64,000 nucleotides of DNA from Odontocerum albicorne (taxonomy: Eukaryota; Arthropoda; Insecta; Trichoptera; Odontoceridae). The stretch covers positions 18,613,327 to 18,677,326 of the forward strand of contig OX463864.1 in NCBI GenBank assembly GCA_949825065.1, in the 5' to 3' direction. The position numbers and the translations under genes are program-made. Shown piece after piece: positions 21,540 through 32,094 of this stretch. Positions within the stretch are counted from its first letter, which is position 1; every line of letters starts with the position of its first letter. The notes beneath the pieces were generated by a model that did no database searches, was not told the DNA's origin, and was given only the letters and a program-made list of their open reading frames with translations.

Positions 21540-21765
21540 CATTATACATTATATTATACTATCGTTGTATATAGTACAACTTCGAGGGCTTATTGTCATG
21601 TAACAACATCGTCCAACCAACCATAAAGATGTTAAAGAGGCTTTAAGTGAAAACCAGACTGGAATCCTATTTTTTTAAAGCTAGATTCCAACGGGAACTG
21701 AGCCCACAACCTCCGTATTGGGAGACAGGTATCTTACCAACTAGACCACGGAGGTCGTCTTACTA
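21540..21765 (-). mobile_element. tRNA-derived SINE family 1
   Basis: On the minus strand it begins GACCTCCGTGGTCTAGTTGG (A-box) and has GGGCTCAGTTCCCG (B-box), then an A/T-rich body and the tail AATAAGCCC. It is tRNA-like but diverged in the stems, so not a working tRNA. Other copies: 26565, 27515, 44085. Confidence 0.8.
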
Positions 21766-22084
21766 AGTTTTTTTTAAATAAAACATAGTATTTGGACATT
21801 TATTTTTTATTTTATTGATGTATGCAAAATCTTTAATGTCTAGTGTAACTCAACATAATACCCACGGGAATAAAATCTATGTCGAGTCAGACACAACATA
21901 AGACCGCAAAAGGTTAAAGAAATTTAACCTTTTAATACTTTTAACATTTGTCTAATAGACTTACAAAAACAGTTATTGTATATTTTATGTGAGGCACTAA
22001 GGTTCATAAGTTTCTATCCAAAATAAATAAGAACGTATATGTATGAATACCACACAAACACCGTCAGAATGCACGGAAGTCCCG

Positions 22085-22522
22085 ATTGCACCTCAATTAT
22101 GTCCAGTGCGTTCCCTTGCACCTCCACTATGTCCAGTGTGTTACCTTGCACCTCAACAATGTCCAGTGCGTTATTTTACATCTCAACTATGCCCAGTGCG
22201 TTATCTTGCACATCAACAATGTCCAGTGCGTTACCTTGCACCTCAAAAATATCCAGTGTGTTATCTTGCACCTCAAATATATCCAGTGCGTTATCTTGCA
22301 CCTCAATTATGTCCAGTGCGTTACCTTACACCTCAACTATGTCCAGTGCGTTACTTTGCACCTCAACTATGTTCAATGTGACCTTGCACCTCAATTATAT
22401 CCAGAGCGTTATCTTGCACCTCAACTATGTCCAATGCATTACCTTCCACCTCAACTATGTCCAGTGCGTTATCTTGCATCTCAACTATGTACAGTGCGTA
22501 ACCTTGCACCTCAACTATGCAT
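22085..22522. repeat. tandem array of 30-bp units, about 14 copies
   Basis: Unit CCTTGCACCTCAACTATGTC plus CAGTGCGTTA. Because 30 is a multiple of three, all three plus frames and the exon-25 frame on the minus strand stay open. Not a gene: composition is purely the repeat. Confidence 0.93.
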
Positions 22523-22553
22523 AAAATGAAGCAAATAAGAAAAAGCGCCTTAC

Positions 22554-22674
22554 CAAATGGATTCTTAGCGGTGATAGGCTTCTCGGTTTCAAGTTCTTCG
22601 GATTCTCCCTCCTTGTTGACAGCCTTCACCCTGAACTTGTATTGCTTGCCTTCTTGAAGACCACCTACTTGAGC
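22554..22674 (-). CDS. bt: exon 25: second half of Fn3 domain 9
   Basis: Encodes AQVGGLQEGKQYKFRVKAV, NKEGESEELETEKPITAKN and PF. Its reading frame stays open past the gtaagg donor for about 60 codons into an intronic 30-bp tandem array. Confidence 0.93.
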
Positions 22675-22799
22675 CTGTAGTGAAAAATACAAATCGATTA
22701 GTCACTCAACTCTTAACATATTCTCTAAAATAACTTACTTTTTTAATAATTACAAAAGAAACACATTTTGCTTTATGTTATACATTTTCACTTCATGAA

Positions 22800-24185
22800 T
22801 TTTTATCATTGCATGCATTTCTACAGCACCTTTTAAGCTCCTTACAATCATTTCTATGTATATATCAAAGTTGTTACTAGAATGATGTTGTGAACTATCA
22901 TCTTAACATATTTTGATACTCTCCGGTTCAAGTATACTCATATATGTTTTAATGTCTCATTGCCCTTGTTTTCTATCGCTAAACGCCTTTCGATATCTCC
23001 CGTAACTCTTCTATCATCCGGGATAATACTACCAAAATAGTAGAATTCCATAACATCCTCTAATCTTTAATTATCCATATATCGTATTTACTTTTCTTAT
23101 AACACTTTTCTATCAATATAACTTTAGATTTTAAACATTAATTCTGAGATCTTTATCTTCACTTCTCTAATTCTGAGATCTTCATCTTCACTTCTCTAAT
23201 TCTGCGATCTTTATCTTCACTTCTCTAATTCTGAGATCTTCATCTTCACTTCTCTAATTCTGAGATCTTTATCTTCACTTCTCTAATTCTGAGATCTTCA
23301 TCTTCACTTCTCTAATTCTGAGATCTTCATCTTCACTTCTCTAATTCTGAGATTTTTATCTTCACTTCTCCAATTCTGAGATCTTTATCTTCACTTCTCT
23401 AATTCTGAGATCTTCATCTTCACTTCTCTAATTCTGAGATCTTTATCTTCATTTCTCTAATTCTGAGATCTTTATCTTCACTTCTCTAATTCTGAGATCT
23501 TCATCTTCACTTCTCTAATTCTGAGATCTTCATCTTCACTTCTCTAATTCTGAGATTTTTATCTTCACTTCTCCAATTCTGAGATCTTTATCTTCACTTC
23601 TCTAATTCTGAGATCTTCATCTTCACTTCTCTAATTCTGAGATCTTTATCTTCACTTCTCTAATTCTGAGATCTTTATCTTCACTTCTCTAATTCTGAGA
23701 TCTTCATCTTCACTTCTCTAATTCTGAAATCTTTATCTTCACTTCTTTTATTCTAAGATCTTCATCTTCACTTCTCTAATTCTGAGATCTTTATCTTCCC
23801 TTCTCGAATTCTGAGTTCTTCATCTTCACTTCTCTAATTCTGAGATCTTCATCTTCACTTCTCTAATTCTGAGATCTTTATCTTCACTTCTCTAATTCTG
23901 AGATCTTTATCTTCACTTCTCTAATTCTGAGATCTTTATCTTCACTTCTCTAATTATGAGATCTTTATCTTCACTTCTCTAATTCAATTCACTTATCAAA
24001 CTCCGCAATTCATCTTTATTCTCCACTAGCAATGCCATGTCATCAGTATATACATCAACCCACACACATTCCAATTCAACATTTGTATACCACCCATGGA
24101 CCTCGGTATTTCCTTCCCACATGAGTCTATGTAAATATTAAACAACCATGGCGACATAACCAACCCTTGCTTATAATGCAATAAA
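22800..24185 (-). mobile_element. LINE reverse transcriptase fragment split by a minisatellite
   Basis: At 24185-24010 the minus strand reads QGLVMSPWLFNIYID and, in another frame, VYTDDMALLVENKDELRSL, the RT block with the (F/Y)xDD catalytic pair. At 23120-22920 the frame continues as KVILIEKCYKKSKYD and later motifs. Between them lies an 870-bp array of 29-bp units. Confidence 0.75.
23125..23995. repeat. tandem array of 29-bp units, about 30 copies
   Basis: Unit CTCTAATTCTGAGATCTTCA plus TCTTCACTT, with T/A variants in ATCTT(C/T)ATC. It sits inside the LINE fragment and its first unit merges with RT sequence. Confidence 0.94.
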
Positions 24186-24202
24186 ATGAATAAACTGATT
24201 AC

Positions 24203-24381
24203 CTTAGGCTCCTTGCTGGTGCCACACGGTACCCATTGTCCAGTGAGTGGGTCCATCTTCTCGATTTCATAATACTCAATGGGAGAGCCACCATCGTCAT
24301 CTGGTTTCTTCCACGCCAGCGTGCAGCCATTCTTAGTCACATCAGCCACCTCCAGCGGACCTTTGGGCTTGGATGGTTTGC
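24203..24381 (-). CDS. bt: exon 24: first half of Fn3 domain 9
   Basis: Encodes GKPSKPKGPLEVADVTKNG, TLAWKKPDDDGGSPIEYY, EIEKMDPLTGQWVPCGTSKE and PK. It ends on a codon boundary; a LINE fragment starts about 20 bp into the downstream intron. Confidence 0.94.
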
Positions 24382-24786
24382 CTGCATGAAAGAAACAATA
24401 ATTATTCAAAATGTGTTACTGTATTTGAACATCTATTTCTTCTTCTATTCAAGTGTCTTTACTCATCTAATATTTTCTTGGTCTTTTCCTTAATATTTAT
24501 CTTACGTTAGACCTGTGGTCTGTTGTCATCAGGACTGCTTCTTTTCAGATGTTGACCCCTTGTTATCCTTTCATCTTTTTGGTGTCTTCCTTGGATGACT
24601 ACCAATGTATATTTCAAGCATTACAATATAAGAAATCCTTGTGTTATCGATAGTTTCCACATGACCTCGCTAGCATCTTTTACGGTTAGAAACCCAAGTA
24701 TTCAAACTCCTGTCGTAATAACAACCACAGATTGCTGTCCAGAATTTCAAAACTCCTTAACCAAATAAGTAAAAAGATATACTCAC

Positions 24787-25068
24787 CAACAACGATAATC
24801 TCTACTTCTGCTTCGTCTTCACCGACTTCGTTCTTGGCTTTGATCTTGTATACTCCAGTGTTGGCTCTCTTGGCCCTCATGATCAAAAGTTTGGTATTGT
24901 AGTCAATGTTGTCCACTCTGATCTGGTCATCAGTGACAACTTCAGTATCCTTGAAGGTCCATGTGACGGTTGGTGGAGGTTCACCGATGATCTTGACATC
25001 CAATGCAAGCGGCAGACCAGCTTTTACAGTGATCTGGTTGAGGTTTGTGCGGTCAATGCGTGGTTTGA
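24787..25068 (-). CDS. bt: exon 23: complete Ig domain E in one exon
   Basis: Encodes LKPRIDRTNLNQITVKAGL, LDVKIIGEPPPTVTWTFKD, VDNIDYNTKLLIMRAKRAN, TGVYKIKAKNEVGEDEAEVE and IIVV. The intron that splits Ig domains A-D is missing. The donor is gtgagt. Confidence 0.95.
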
Positions 25069-25089
25069 CTGAAAAAAAAAATTATATAT

Positions 25090-25610
25090 TATTATTTTTT
25101 TAACATTTTATTGTGAATACAATCTGGCGGGTTTATTGCCAGGTGGCAATCTCTTTCAACCAACCAGACAGGGTAGATAAAGGAAGTTACATGGTCGCTA
25201 AAACTATTCAAAAGATTATTCATATTAATGAAATTTATGAACTTTAACATATAAAAGTAAAAGTGAGATATCATCAATCAAAGGAAAAGGAAGGGATGGT
25301 GGAGAGGAAAGTGAAATCAGGAATGAAACACGTTATATTACTGACTAGAAATTAAGTTTTTATGTCGCTTCTTAAAGCATGCCAAGGACGGAGCTAGTCT
25401 AAAATTGGTTTATAACTGGTTCCAGAGTCTCACTGCATGGACAGTAAAAGACGACGTGAAAAAAAAGAGCGGGGAATTGGGAAGGCCAATAAACAATCTC
25501 TCTTTGAGCGTAGCGTAAGTCCATGATTGGAAAGACGCTGAAAATTTTCGGCGAGATAAGAGGGGGTGGCGGGATAGTTAAGGATATACAATAGAGATAG
25601 TATGTGAATA
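25090..25610 (-). mobile_element. LINE 3' end, LWNQLQTN family, second copy
   Basis: Same order as 17430-17940: tail with GGCGGGTTTATTGCCAGG, CAACCAACCAGA, then the block with AAAGCATGCCAAGGACGG and CCAGAGTCTCACTGCATGG. It has small deletions and frameshifts. Confidence 0.75.
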
Positions 25611-25954
25611 CTATACATTGAAAATTTACATTTTTATCTTATTTCAGGTTTCTGTGTAAGTATATTTACAATATTTTTAATAGCCCTAATATATCGGTTC
25701 AAATTGATATAACGACGCACAAGACAAAGAGTTCCAATGCGTTGGACTGACCAAGAGAGAGACGCAATAGGACTACCCTTAACAACTGCCCTTCGAACCG
25801 CAGGATGCATAGAGAAGAGTCGTTAAGGGCTACCATGGGAGTCTCGATTTTCAGTCATAACCTACATGGCAAGATGACGTATACTACACTTTCATTGTAT
25901 ACAGTACAATTTGGTAGACTTTTTGTCTTCTTCCTGTGCTAAAAAAGTCCGTCC

Positions 25955-26545
25955 GTTCCGGCGCTGTGTATTCAATACACATGTAAAACTGAGCGATTTA
26001 AAATCGAAAAAAAAGAATATTCATAGCCAATCGCTTAAATTAATAAAATTTGAAGTCAAAAGTGATAATAATTGAAATTTAATTGCTGAAAACATGAAAA
26101 AAACATCGGCTGACGTTCACAAAACGAGCAAAAAGACCACCTCAGATGAATGCGCTAGAGCGACTGAGACCTGAGACGGACTAACACTGTGCATGTTATA
26201 CCTCGAAGGAAGAAACACAACTGCAAACTGAGATTCTATTTCTTGCGTTCCCATATACAGAAATAGAGTGAGAGTGAGACGTGAATAGCGTCGCTTCCTC
26301 ACCCATAGCGGTTTTTTAGAATGAATATACCTACATCACACACTGGCACACGTTTGATTGTATTGGTGAATTTATTCCCGATTTTCACAAAATATCTCTG
26401 ATGTGGCCAATAAGTGCTGATTAATTATTATTATTATTTTTTTCATTCAATGCGTAAATGTATTACGGAGGAATACCTAAAATCTGAACCCAGTATTTAT
26501 TAATTTATAGAGATATTAAAGTGTTTAGAAGCAATGTGTACTAGT
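25955..26545 (-). repeat. dispersed repeat C, inverted second copy
   Basis: The reverse complement shares GATTTTAGGTATTCCTCC, ATTTACGCATTGA and TTTTCAGCAATTAAAT with 7330-7905. The middle has diverged strongly. Region 25611-25954 shows only weak repeat traces. Confidence 0.6.
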
Positions 26546-26564
26546 TACACATCACAGAGAAGGA

Positions 26565-26705
26565 AGAGTTAAAGAGATCTTAAGTAAAAATAGGACTGGA
26601 ATCCTTTTATTTAAAAAAAAACATCTAGGTTCTAGCGGGAATTGAACCCGCAACCTCCGGCTTGGGAAACAAGTGTCTTACCGACTAGGCCACGGAGGTC
26701 ATCAT
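26565..26705 (-). mobile_element. tRNA-derived SINE family 1, short copy
   Basis: The best-kept head: GACCTCCGTGGCCTAGTCGG as A-box part and GCGGGTTCAATTCCCGC as B-box stem. The body stops after the AAAGATCTCTTTAAC part, so the common tail is missing. Confidence 0.8.
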
Positions 26706-26795
26706 CATGATGATGGTCATTGTAACTTTTTTGATGGCAGATAAAAAAGACCATGCGTTGTAATAAATAAATATGGCAAAGTGCATAGTACTCAC

Positions 26796-26946
26796 GCCAT
26801 CTGGGTTTAGCTGTATGCCAGTTGGTCGGCTCTGATGGTTCAGAAGTTCCTGCTTTGTTGACGGCTCTCACGCGGAACTGGTACTGGTTACCTTCTTCGA
26901 GCTTCGGCACTGTGCCTTGGCAGATAGGTCCTTGGACCTCAGCAGC
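26796..26946 (-). CDS. bt: exon 22: second half of Fn3 domain 8
   Basis: Encodes AAEVQGPICQGTVPKLEEG, YQFRVRAVNKAGTSEPSEPT and NWHTAKPRW. The acceptor is atccag and the donor gtgagt. Confidence 0.94.
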
Positions 26947-27019
26947 CTGGATATAAAAAAAAAGTAATCAATTAATAAAAGCAAAGAACAATAACAAGAT
27001 TACAGAAAATTTACCTATT

Positions 27020-27495
27020 GTAGTGGGCAGAGAGAACAGAATATCAGACTTTCCTATCTCGACTAAAGTCCTTCACCTTTTTTACATCCATTCACCATCT
27101 CAAACAAGTCATATGACTTTTCTGCTTTTTACGTTTTCTTCTATCAAAATATTTTTTTCACTTGATACAACTATAATTTCCTTAGTTTTCCTCTCTAACG
27201 CTTTCCACTTACATTTGCACTATATATTTGTTTTATTTTTCTTCATTCATTCGTTGTACATGCCCCAACTATCTCAGAGTGCTATTCTACATCTTACTCA
27301 ATACATCAGTCTTAAGTTCACATTCATCCCTTATCACTTTATTCTATTTTATATCATACATTGTCATACCATGTATTCTTCTAAGTGCACGCATTTCTAC
27401 AGCATTTATTGTACTATTTTCAGTCCTTTTCTACGCCAATGTCTCACTCCCGTACATCAAAGTTGGTACTAAAATACTGTTGTGGAGTATCACTT
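27020..27495 (-). mobile_element. LINE RT C-terminal fragment
   Basis: The minus strand reads NSILVPTLMYGSETL, then INAVEMRALRRIHGMTMYD and later LGHVQRMNEE: the YGSE-W and EMR-LR-GV motifs of RT tails in their usual order, with stops. A related copy lies at 46200-46985. Confidence 0.75.
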
Positions 27496-27514
27496 ATGAT
27501 AAGCAGATTATTTA

Positions 27515-27725
27515 TATTGTATTGTATTACACTTTCGTTATATACAGTACAATATGGCGGGCTTATTGCTATGTGGTAATATCTCCCAACTAACCAGAAA
27601 GGTGTTAAAGAGGCCTTAAATAAAAACCAGACTAATTCTTTAAAAAAAAATGGACTCCAACGAGGAATTGAACCCGCAACCACAGGGTTGCGTGACAAAC
27701 GTCGTACCAACTAGGCCACGAAAGT
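27515..27725 (-). mobile_element. tRNA-derived SINE family 1, near full-length copy
   Basis: The minus strand has the tRNA-like head (GGCCTAGTTGGTACGAC, GCGGGTTCAATTCC), body with TTTTTATTTAAGGCCTC, and tail CAATAAGCCCGCCATATTG ending near TGTAATACAATACAA. The total of about 210 bp is normal for such SINEs. Confidence 0.8.
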
Positions 27726-28067
27726 TTGCTGTCCGGTTCAATCATATATGTTTTAGTGCCCCATTGGCTTTGTTTCCTATCGCTACCTCAATGCCATTGC
27801 AGACAGAATACATAGATATAGAGTTATAAATTCTCTTATCTAAGAAATATGTGAATTAGAGGATATTGTGAGATAGGGTAGGAATCGCAGGAGATACTGG
27901 TAAGGGCACGTAGAAAACATGGATAAACACAATAGTTCCCTAAATGACAATACATGATATAACCATAAGCAATCTTCTTCTAAGAAGACCTCCACAGCTG
28001 GGATTCAACATTTCAAGAGAGACAGTTCTAATGATAACCGACTACAGTTCCAAAATCTGACACTCAC

Positions 28068-28327
28068 CTTGACGAACTCTCCACGGAATTTGTCCATCAT
28101 CTCAATGATGTATCCAGTGATAGGTGCACCATTGTCCCTGATGGGTCTCTCCCATTTGAGCTTAACCATGTTCTCATCCCAGTCCACGATGTCCGGCAGA
28201 CCAGGAGCTGTTGGTACGTCGTAAGGGTTCTTGGCCACTGTAGAGGAATCTGTCTCCAGAGGCTCGGACTCTCCTTCCTCGTTGACTGCCTTCACACGGA
28301 ACAGGTAGTTGTGCATTGGCTCCAAAC
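28068..28327 (-). CDS. bt: exon 21: end of Fn3 domain 7 fused to start of Fn3 domain 8
   Basis: Encodes GLEPMHNYLFRVKAVNEE, AKNPYDVPTAPGLPDIVDWD with no intron between the two Fn3 domains, then KWERPIRDNGAPITGY and IIEMMDKFRGEFVK. The boundary intron present between other Fn3 pairs is absent. Confidence 0.94.
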
Positions 28328-28386
28328 CTGGAGAAATTAAATTATATACTCGTATTAATTTTATATATCTTATTTTGACCTGCATA

Positions 28387-29125
28387 ATAGTCTGGAAAGG
28401 TGGAGAAGAATCTTGGAGGACAATGGATTGAGACTGAGCAGAAAGAAAACAGAGTATCTGTACCTACCATTCGAGAACACAAATGCTGTCACTCCCGTAA
28501 TGCAAATGGATTGAGAAACATTACCAAATTGTGACTCCTTTAAGTATCTTGGGTCACTCATCCATAGCGATGGAGGATGTGCAGCAGATGTAACACATAT
28601 AATTAGTGTGGGATGGATGAAGTTTAGATCAATGACGGGAGTTCTATGTGATCCGAAAATGTCAGTAAAGTTAAAAGGAAAAGTATACCAAACGATTGTC
28701 AGACCCGCACTCTTCTATGGCTCCGAATGTTGGACGATGTATAACTTTAACTCTAAGCAACTAGAAACTGCTGAAATGCGAAAACTGCTGAGATGGTCAG
28801 CTGGTGTATCCCTAAGGGACAAAATAAAAAACTCACGCATTCGTGGAAGCCTAGGTGTTACAGACATCAACAGAAAGATGGAGGAGAGGCGATTGAGATT
28901 GTATGGGCTCGTTGGACGCAGAGCACCCGATCACATTGTGAACCAGGCAATCTCCATGGATCTTCCTCGAATAACAACCAGAGGAAGACCAAAAAATTCA
29001 TGGGTGGTGCAAAAAGATAACCTGATGCAGAGGCACGGCTTGGGGGACGTAGTCCGGGACAGAAGAGCATACAACCTGAGGACGAGGAGAGCTGACCCCA
29101 ACAGTCTTCCCAGAGAGTGAGTTGG
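28387..29125 (+). mobile_element. LINE (RTE-like) RT C-terminal part, 5'-truncated
   Basis: Encodes LERWRRILEDNGLRLSRKKT and EYLYLP, then in the longest open frame (28608-29120) KFRSMTGVLCDPKMSVKLKG, YGSECWTMYN, EMRKLLRWSAGVS and GRPKNSWVVQKD. This is the well-kept tail of an RTE-type reverse transcriptase; the catalytic part is missing. A 280-bp inverted copy of its end lies at 31196-31473. Confidence 0.85.
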
Positions 29126-29393
29126 GATGGAGCCAGGGAGAAGATATATTATTTTGATTATATGTACAGTAAAAAATTCTCATGATTGAGTATATTACAA
29201 TAGTTCTGAGTATGTAAGACTCCTGGGTATGTTTTGCTTTATAGTGTCCTGCCACACTATCGTGGTAGATCAAACCTTAAATTTTGATGACAAGGAGATC
29301 AAAGTTCCAAAAAGACTGATAGATTTAATCTACTGCAGTCTTTGTACTGCGTAACGTAAATTCAGATGTAATATGGTCTAAGTCAGGGGTGTC

Positions 29394-30053
29394 CAACTGA
29401 AATAATTTGGTGGGCCAAATAAAACATTGGAAATTTTTGAAGGGCCACACATATAAATATTTTATAACTCAATAATAATATGACGCTTTTTATATTCAAA
29501 ATAAACAAACAACTAATAATCGACATATTTTATAACTTTGTAAAAATGAAACATTTGTTTTTTTTATATTATTTGATATTTTTTTAATATCGACTGGTCA
29601 TTTTGCCTTTGCCAGTTGCCTTAATTTATATTCAAGGATATATTTCTGATAAAATTCGTGTATTTTATTCCCTTCGAACATGGCTTTCATCCCAATGCTT
29701 GATTGCAAGTCTATAAGCTCCATTTGTAAATTTGAAGATGCAGATTCGACTTTCACATCAAATGGGGTTAAGAAACTTGTGAAATTTTCCTCATGCTTTT
29801 GCATGTATGAAAATCTGTAGTGACTTCATTAGCATATTTTGTCTGGCGCCGGCCTACAGATGCGACACCCGGGTAATAAATTCGTCATTCACAAAATTAA
29901 TAACATGTGAGAATTATTATAATTAACGTGCAAAGAATTTGTTTTTTATTTTCTCAATAACAAATTGCAAAATGTATAAAAACCTCGAAAGGGCCACACA
30001 AATTCTTAAATTGGGCCACATGTGGCCCGCGGGCCACGATTTGGACACCCCTG
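29394..30053 (-). mobile_element. hAT element, deleted copy of 660 bp with perfect 8-bp duplication
   Basis: Ends CAGGGGTGTCCAACTG and TTTGGACACCCCTG, flanked by GTCTAAGT at 29386-29393 and 30054-30061. Minus strand 29804-29598 encodes the transposase tail (LQMELIDLQSSIGMKAMFEG). The N-terminal and catalytic parts are gone. Confidence 0.93.
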
Positions 30054-30189
30054 GTCTAAGTGAATAAAAACAATCCGCCATTATTTAGAAATGGACCAGA
30101 GAGATTATGACATTGATGAATTTGACCCCATTTGTAATCGTGAACCATTCCAAGGGGTATTTATGACATCAAGTGTTCCTCTGATTTTT

Positions 30190-30655
30190 TCAGATTATCC
30201 TTTATACTAAACATACGAAATAAATACGAGAGCGTGGATTTTTGTCACGTTCTCCTCCGTAGTAGCCGTTTTCGGGGCACCTGGGCGTGGCTCATCAAAA
30301 ACCGACGTGCGACCACGTTGAAACTCGTTAAACCAATTTTTGACGGTCGCCATCGAAGGAGAAGAGTCACCGTACACAGCATCCAAGCGTTCTTTGATTT
30401 CGCTGCGCGATTTCCCTTTCAAAAACAAGAATCGAATCACCGACCGATATTGCTCTTTTTCCATTTTTCTCAAATCCGCGGACACGCTCGCTTCCACACG
30501 CAGTCAAAACAAAACTACGCGTCCGATTCGGCTGAAATTTTGAGAGTAGCTGTCAACAAGAATGTACTACGCGATAAAAAATTGCTCTTGCGATAGTGGT
30601 GCCATCGGGCGGTGAGGCTAAGTACTTATCGGACTGCCCTCGTAGATCAACAGGC
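30190..30655 (-). mobile_element. mariner element, 5' part with transposase N-terminus
   Basis: The right end GACTGCCCTCGTA is a mariner-type terminal repeat at a TA. The minus strand 30497-30207 begins a transposase with EKEQYRSVIRFLFLKGKSRS and WFNEFQRGRTSVFDEPRPG, the Mos1-like HTH region. The DDD catalytic part and the other end are lost. Confidence 0.85.
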
Positions 30656-30827
30656 TTCATTGAAAAATGTTCAAATTATTAATTTTGTTTGCCTCGATGA
30701 CCCTGTTTGTTAATTGATGAAGTAGAAGATCTCATAGCTTGGCCTTCGAGTGGTAGAATAAAGAGCATTTCATGATAAGGGGATGAAAAACGTTAATCAC
30801 AAAGAATAAAGAAGAATCAATAATTAC

Positions 30828-31025
30828 CAGTGACAACTCCTTCCAGCTTGTCCGGATCCACAGACCCTGCAGGTGTCCACTTGCCAGTGGCCGTGTCCAT
30901 CTTCTCCATCACGAACATGCTGAGTGGAAGTCCTCCGGTGTGTTTGGGTTTGTTCCACTTCAGCTTGCATCCTTCCTTGTGTACGTCTGTCACCTCCAGA
31001 GGGCCTTCTGGCTTGCCTGGTTTGT
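30828..31025 (-). CDS. bt: exon 20: first two thirds of Fn3 domain 7
   Basis: Encodes DKPGKPEGPLEVTDVHKEG, KLKWNKPKHTGGLPLSMF and VMEKMDTATGKWTPAGS, ending GVVT. The usual TGY of the Fn3 turn is replaced by LSMF. The exon is bracketed by inverted copies of one LINE 3' end. Confidence 0.93.
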
Positions 31026-31089
31026 CTGCAAGTGGAAAGGTTATCATATATTAAGTCGAATGTTACCTTTCCAATTGATTGAAAGATCA

Positions 31090-31640
31090 CTATCACTTAT
31101 CATAAAATCTACAAAGGTTTCTTTATATATTGCAATCCCTTTGCACCCGTTTTCGTGCTAAATATGTTTTTTCTTGATGCGAGAAAGTACCTAATATAAT
31201 TCTTCTCCCTGGCTCCATATCAAACTCACTGTCTGCGAAGACTGTTGAGGTCAGCTCTCCTCGTCCTCAGGTTGTATGTTCTTCTGTCCCGGATTACGTC
31301 TCCCAGGCCGTGCCTCTGCTTCAGGTTATTTTTTTGCACCACCCATGAATTCTTTGGTCTTCCTCTGGTTGTTATTCGAGGAAGATCCATTGAGATTGCC
31401 TGGTTCACAATGTGATCGGGTGTTCTGCGTCCAACGTGCCCATACCATCTCAATCGCCTCTCCTCGTACTTAATATAATGGCCGCAGATAATACCTTCCT
31501 ATCCTTACATTTAACTTCCATGAGTTTTATTTTGTAATATTTTTAATTTAGCAATAATATTGAGTTCTACTCTTGAGTTAAAGCCCTTTCGAGGAGAGTT
31601 TGCTCTCTAAAGAGCGCTGTATTAATTGTCATATTATTAG
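31090..31640 (+). repeat. interspersed repeat family A, split by a LINE end
   Basis: ATCATAAAATCTACAAAGGTTTC, GCGAGAAAGTACCTAATATAA and, after the insertion, TACCTTCCTATCCTTA and GAGAGTTTGCTCTCTAAAG. The sequence CTAATATAAT at the break is repeated after the LINE piece (TTAATATAAT), which looks like a target duplication. Confidence 0.7.
31196..31473 (-). mobile_element. LINE 3' end, inverted partner of 28387-29125
   Basis: The minus strand encodes MRWYGHVGRRTPDHIVNQAI, LPRITTRGRPKNSWVVQ and RDRRTYNLRTRRADLNSL, about 90% alike to the plus-strand copy. It is cut to the last 280 bp and inserted in a family A repeat. Confidence 0.85.
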
Positions 31641-32094
31641 AATATGCATCTGCAGTTTGGGCTTCTCATCAGCTCAAATGTAAGAATAATATAGAACAAA
31701 CATAAAAAAAAATCTCAAATATCTATGGTATAGAACAAAGAGCGATTACCCAAGATATGCTCACCATGTCAAACTTCTAACGGTGTGTAACTATAGAAGC
31801 CTCGAAACAGGAAGGCAAGAATCTATTGCGATATTCCTACTTAAGGTTTTTCAAGGTTCCTTTAACTGTCCCGCGATTCTAGAAGCACTAAGTTTATATG
31901 TACCCAATAAATATAGCCGTGCAAGGAATCACCCTCTGTTCTACATACCAACTTACAGGACGAATATCATGGCTAAACACTTACTCACGCGTGGTATTGA
32001 GATATTGAACCGACTGAATGACACGGTTGATATATTTTCGGTACCGCCTAGCAGTATGAGAAGAATCCTGGCTGATATTCTTCCTAACGAATAA
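31640..32094 (+). mobile_element. LINE RT C-terminal fragment, second lineage
   Basis: Frames read LEYASAVWASHQLKCKNN, then YRSLETGRQESIAIFLLKVF, RARNHPLFYIPTYRTN and GIEILNRLNDTVDIF. This is the C-terminal end of another LINE clade, perhaps the same lineage as the RT piece at 34560-34915. Confidence 0.75.

Noticed and set aside
22039..22529. Plus-strand open frames of 112-161 codons
   Set aside because: They consist of the 30-bp tandem unit; the period is divisible by three, so stops cannot occur. No domain and no gene signals.
23125..23995. CRISPR-like appearance of 29-bp repeats
   Set aside because: Units follow each other without spacers, and the DNA is clearly animal, with introns and LINEs. 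It is a minisatellite.
26630..26700. tRNA gene on the minus strand
   Set aside because: A- and B-boxes are present but the stems do not pair well, and the same head with a common body recurs in several copies, so it is a SINE.
28608..29120. 170-codon plus-strand host gene
   Set aside because: The residues are an RTE-type reverse transcriptase tail and upstream frames continue the RT with breaks.
30207..30497. SETMAR-like host gene
   Set aside because: It is only the N-terminal part of a mariner transposase next to a mariner terminal repeat; no SET domain nearby.
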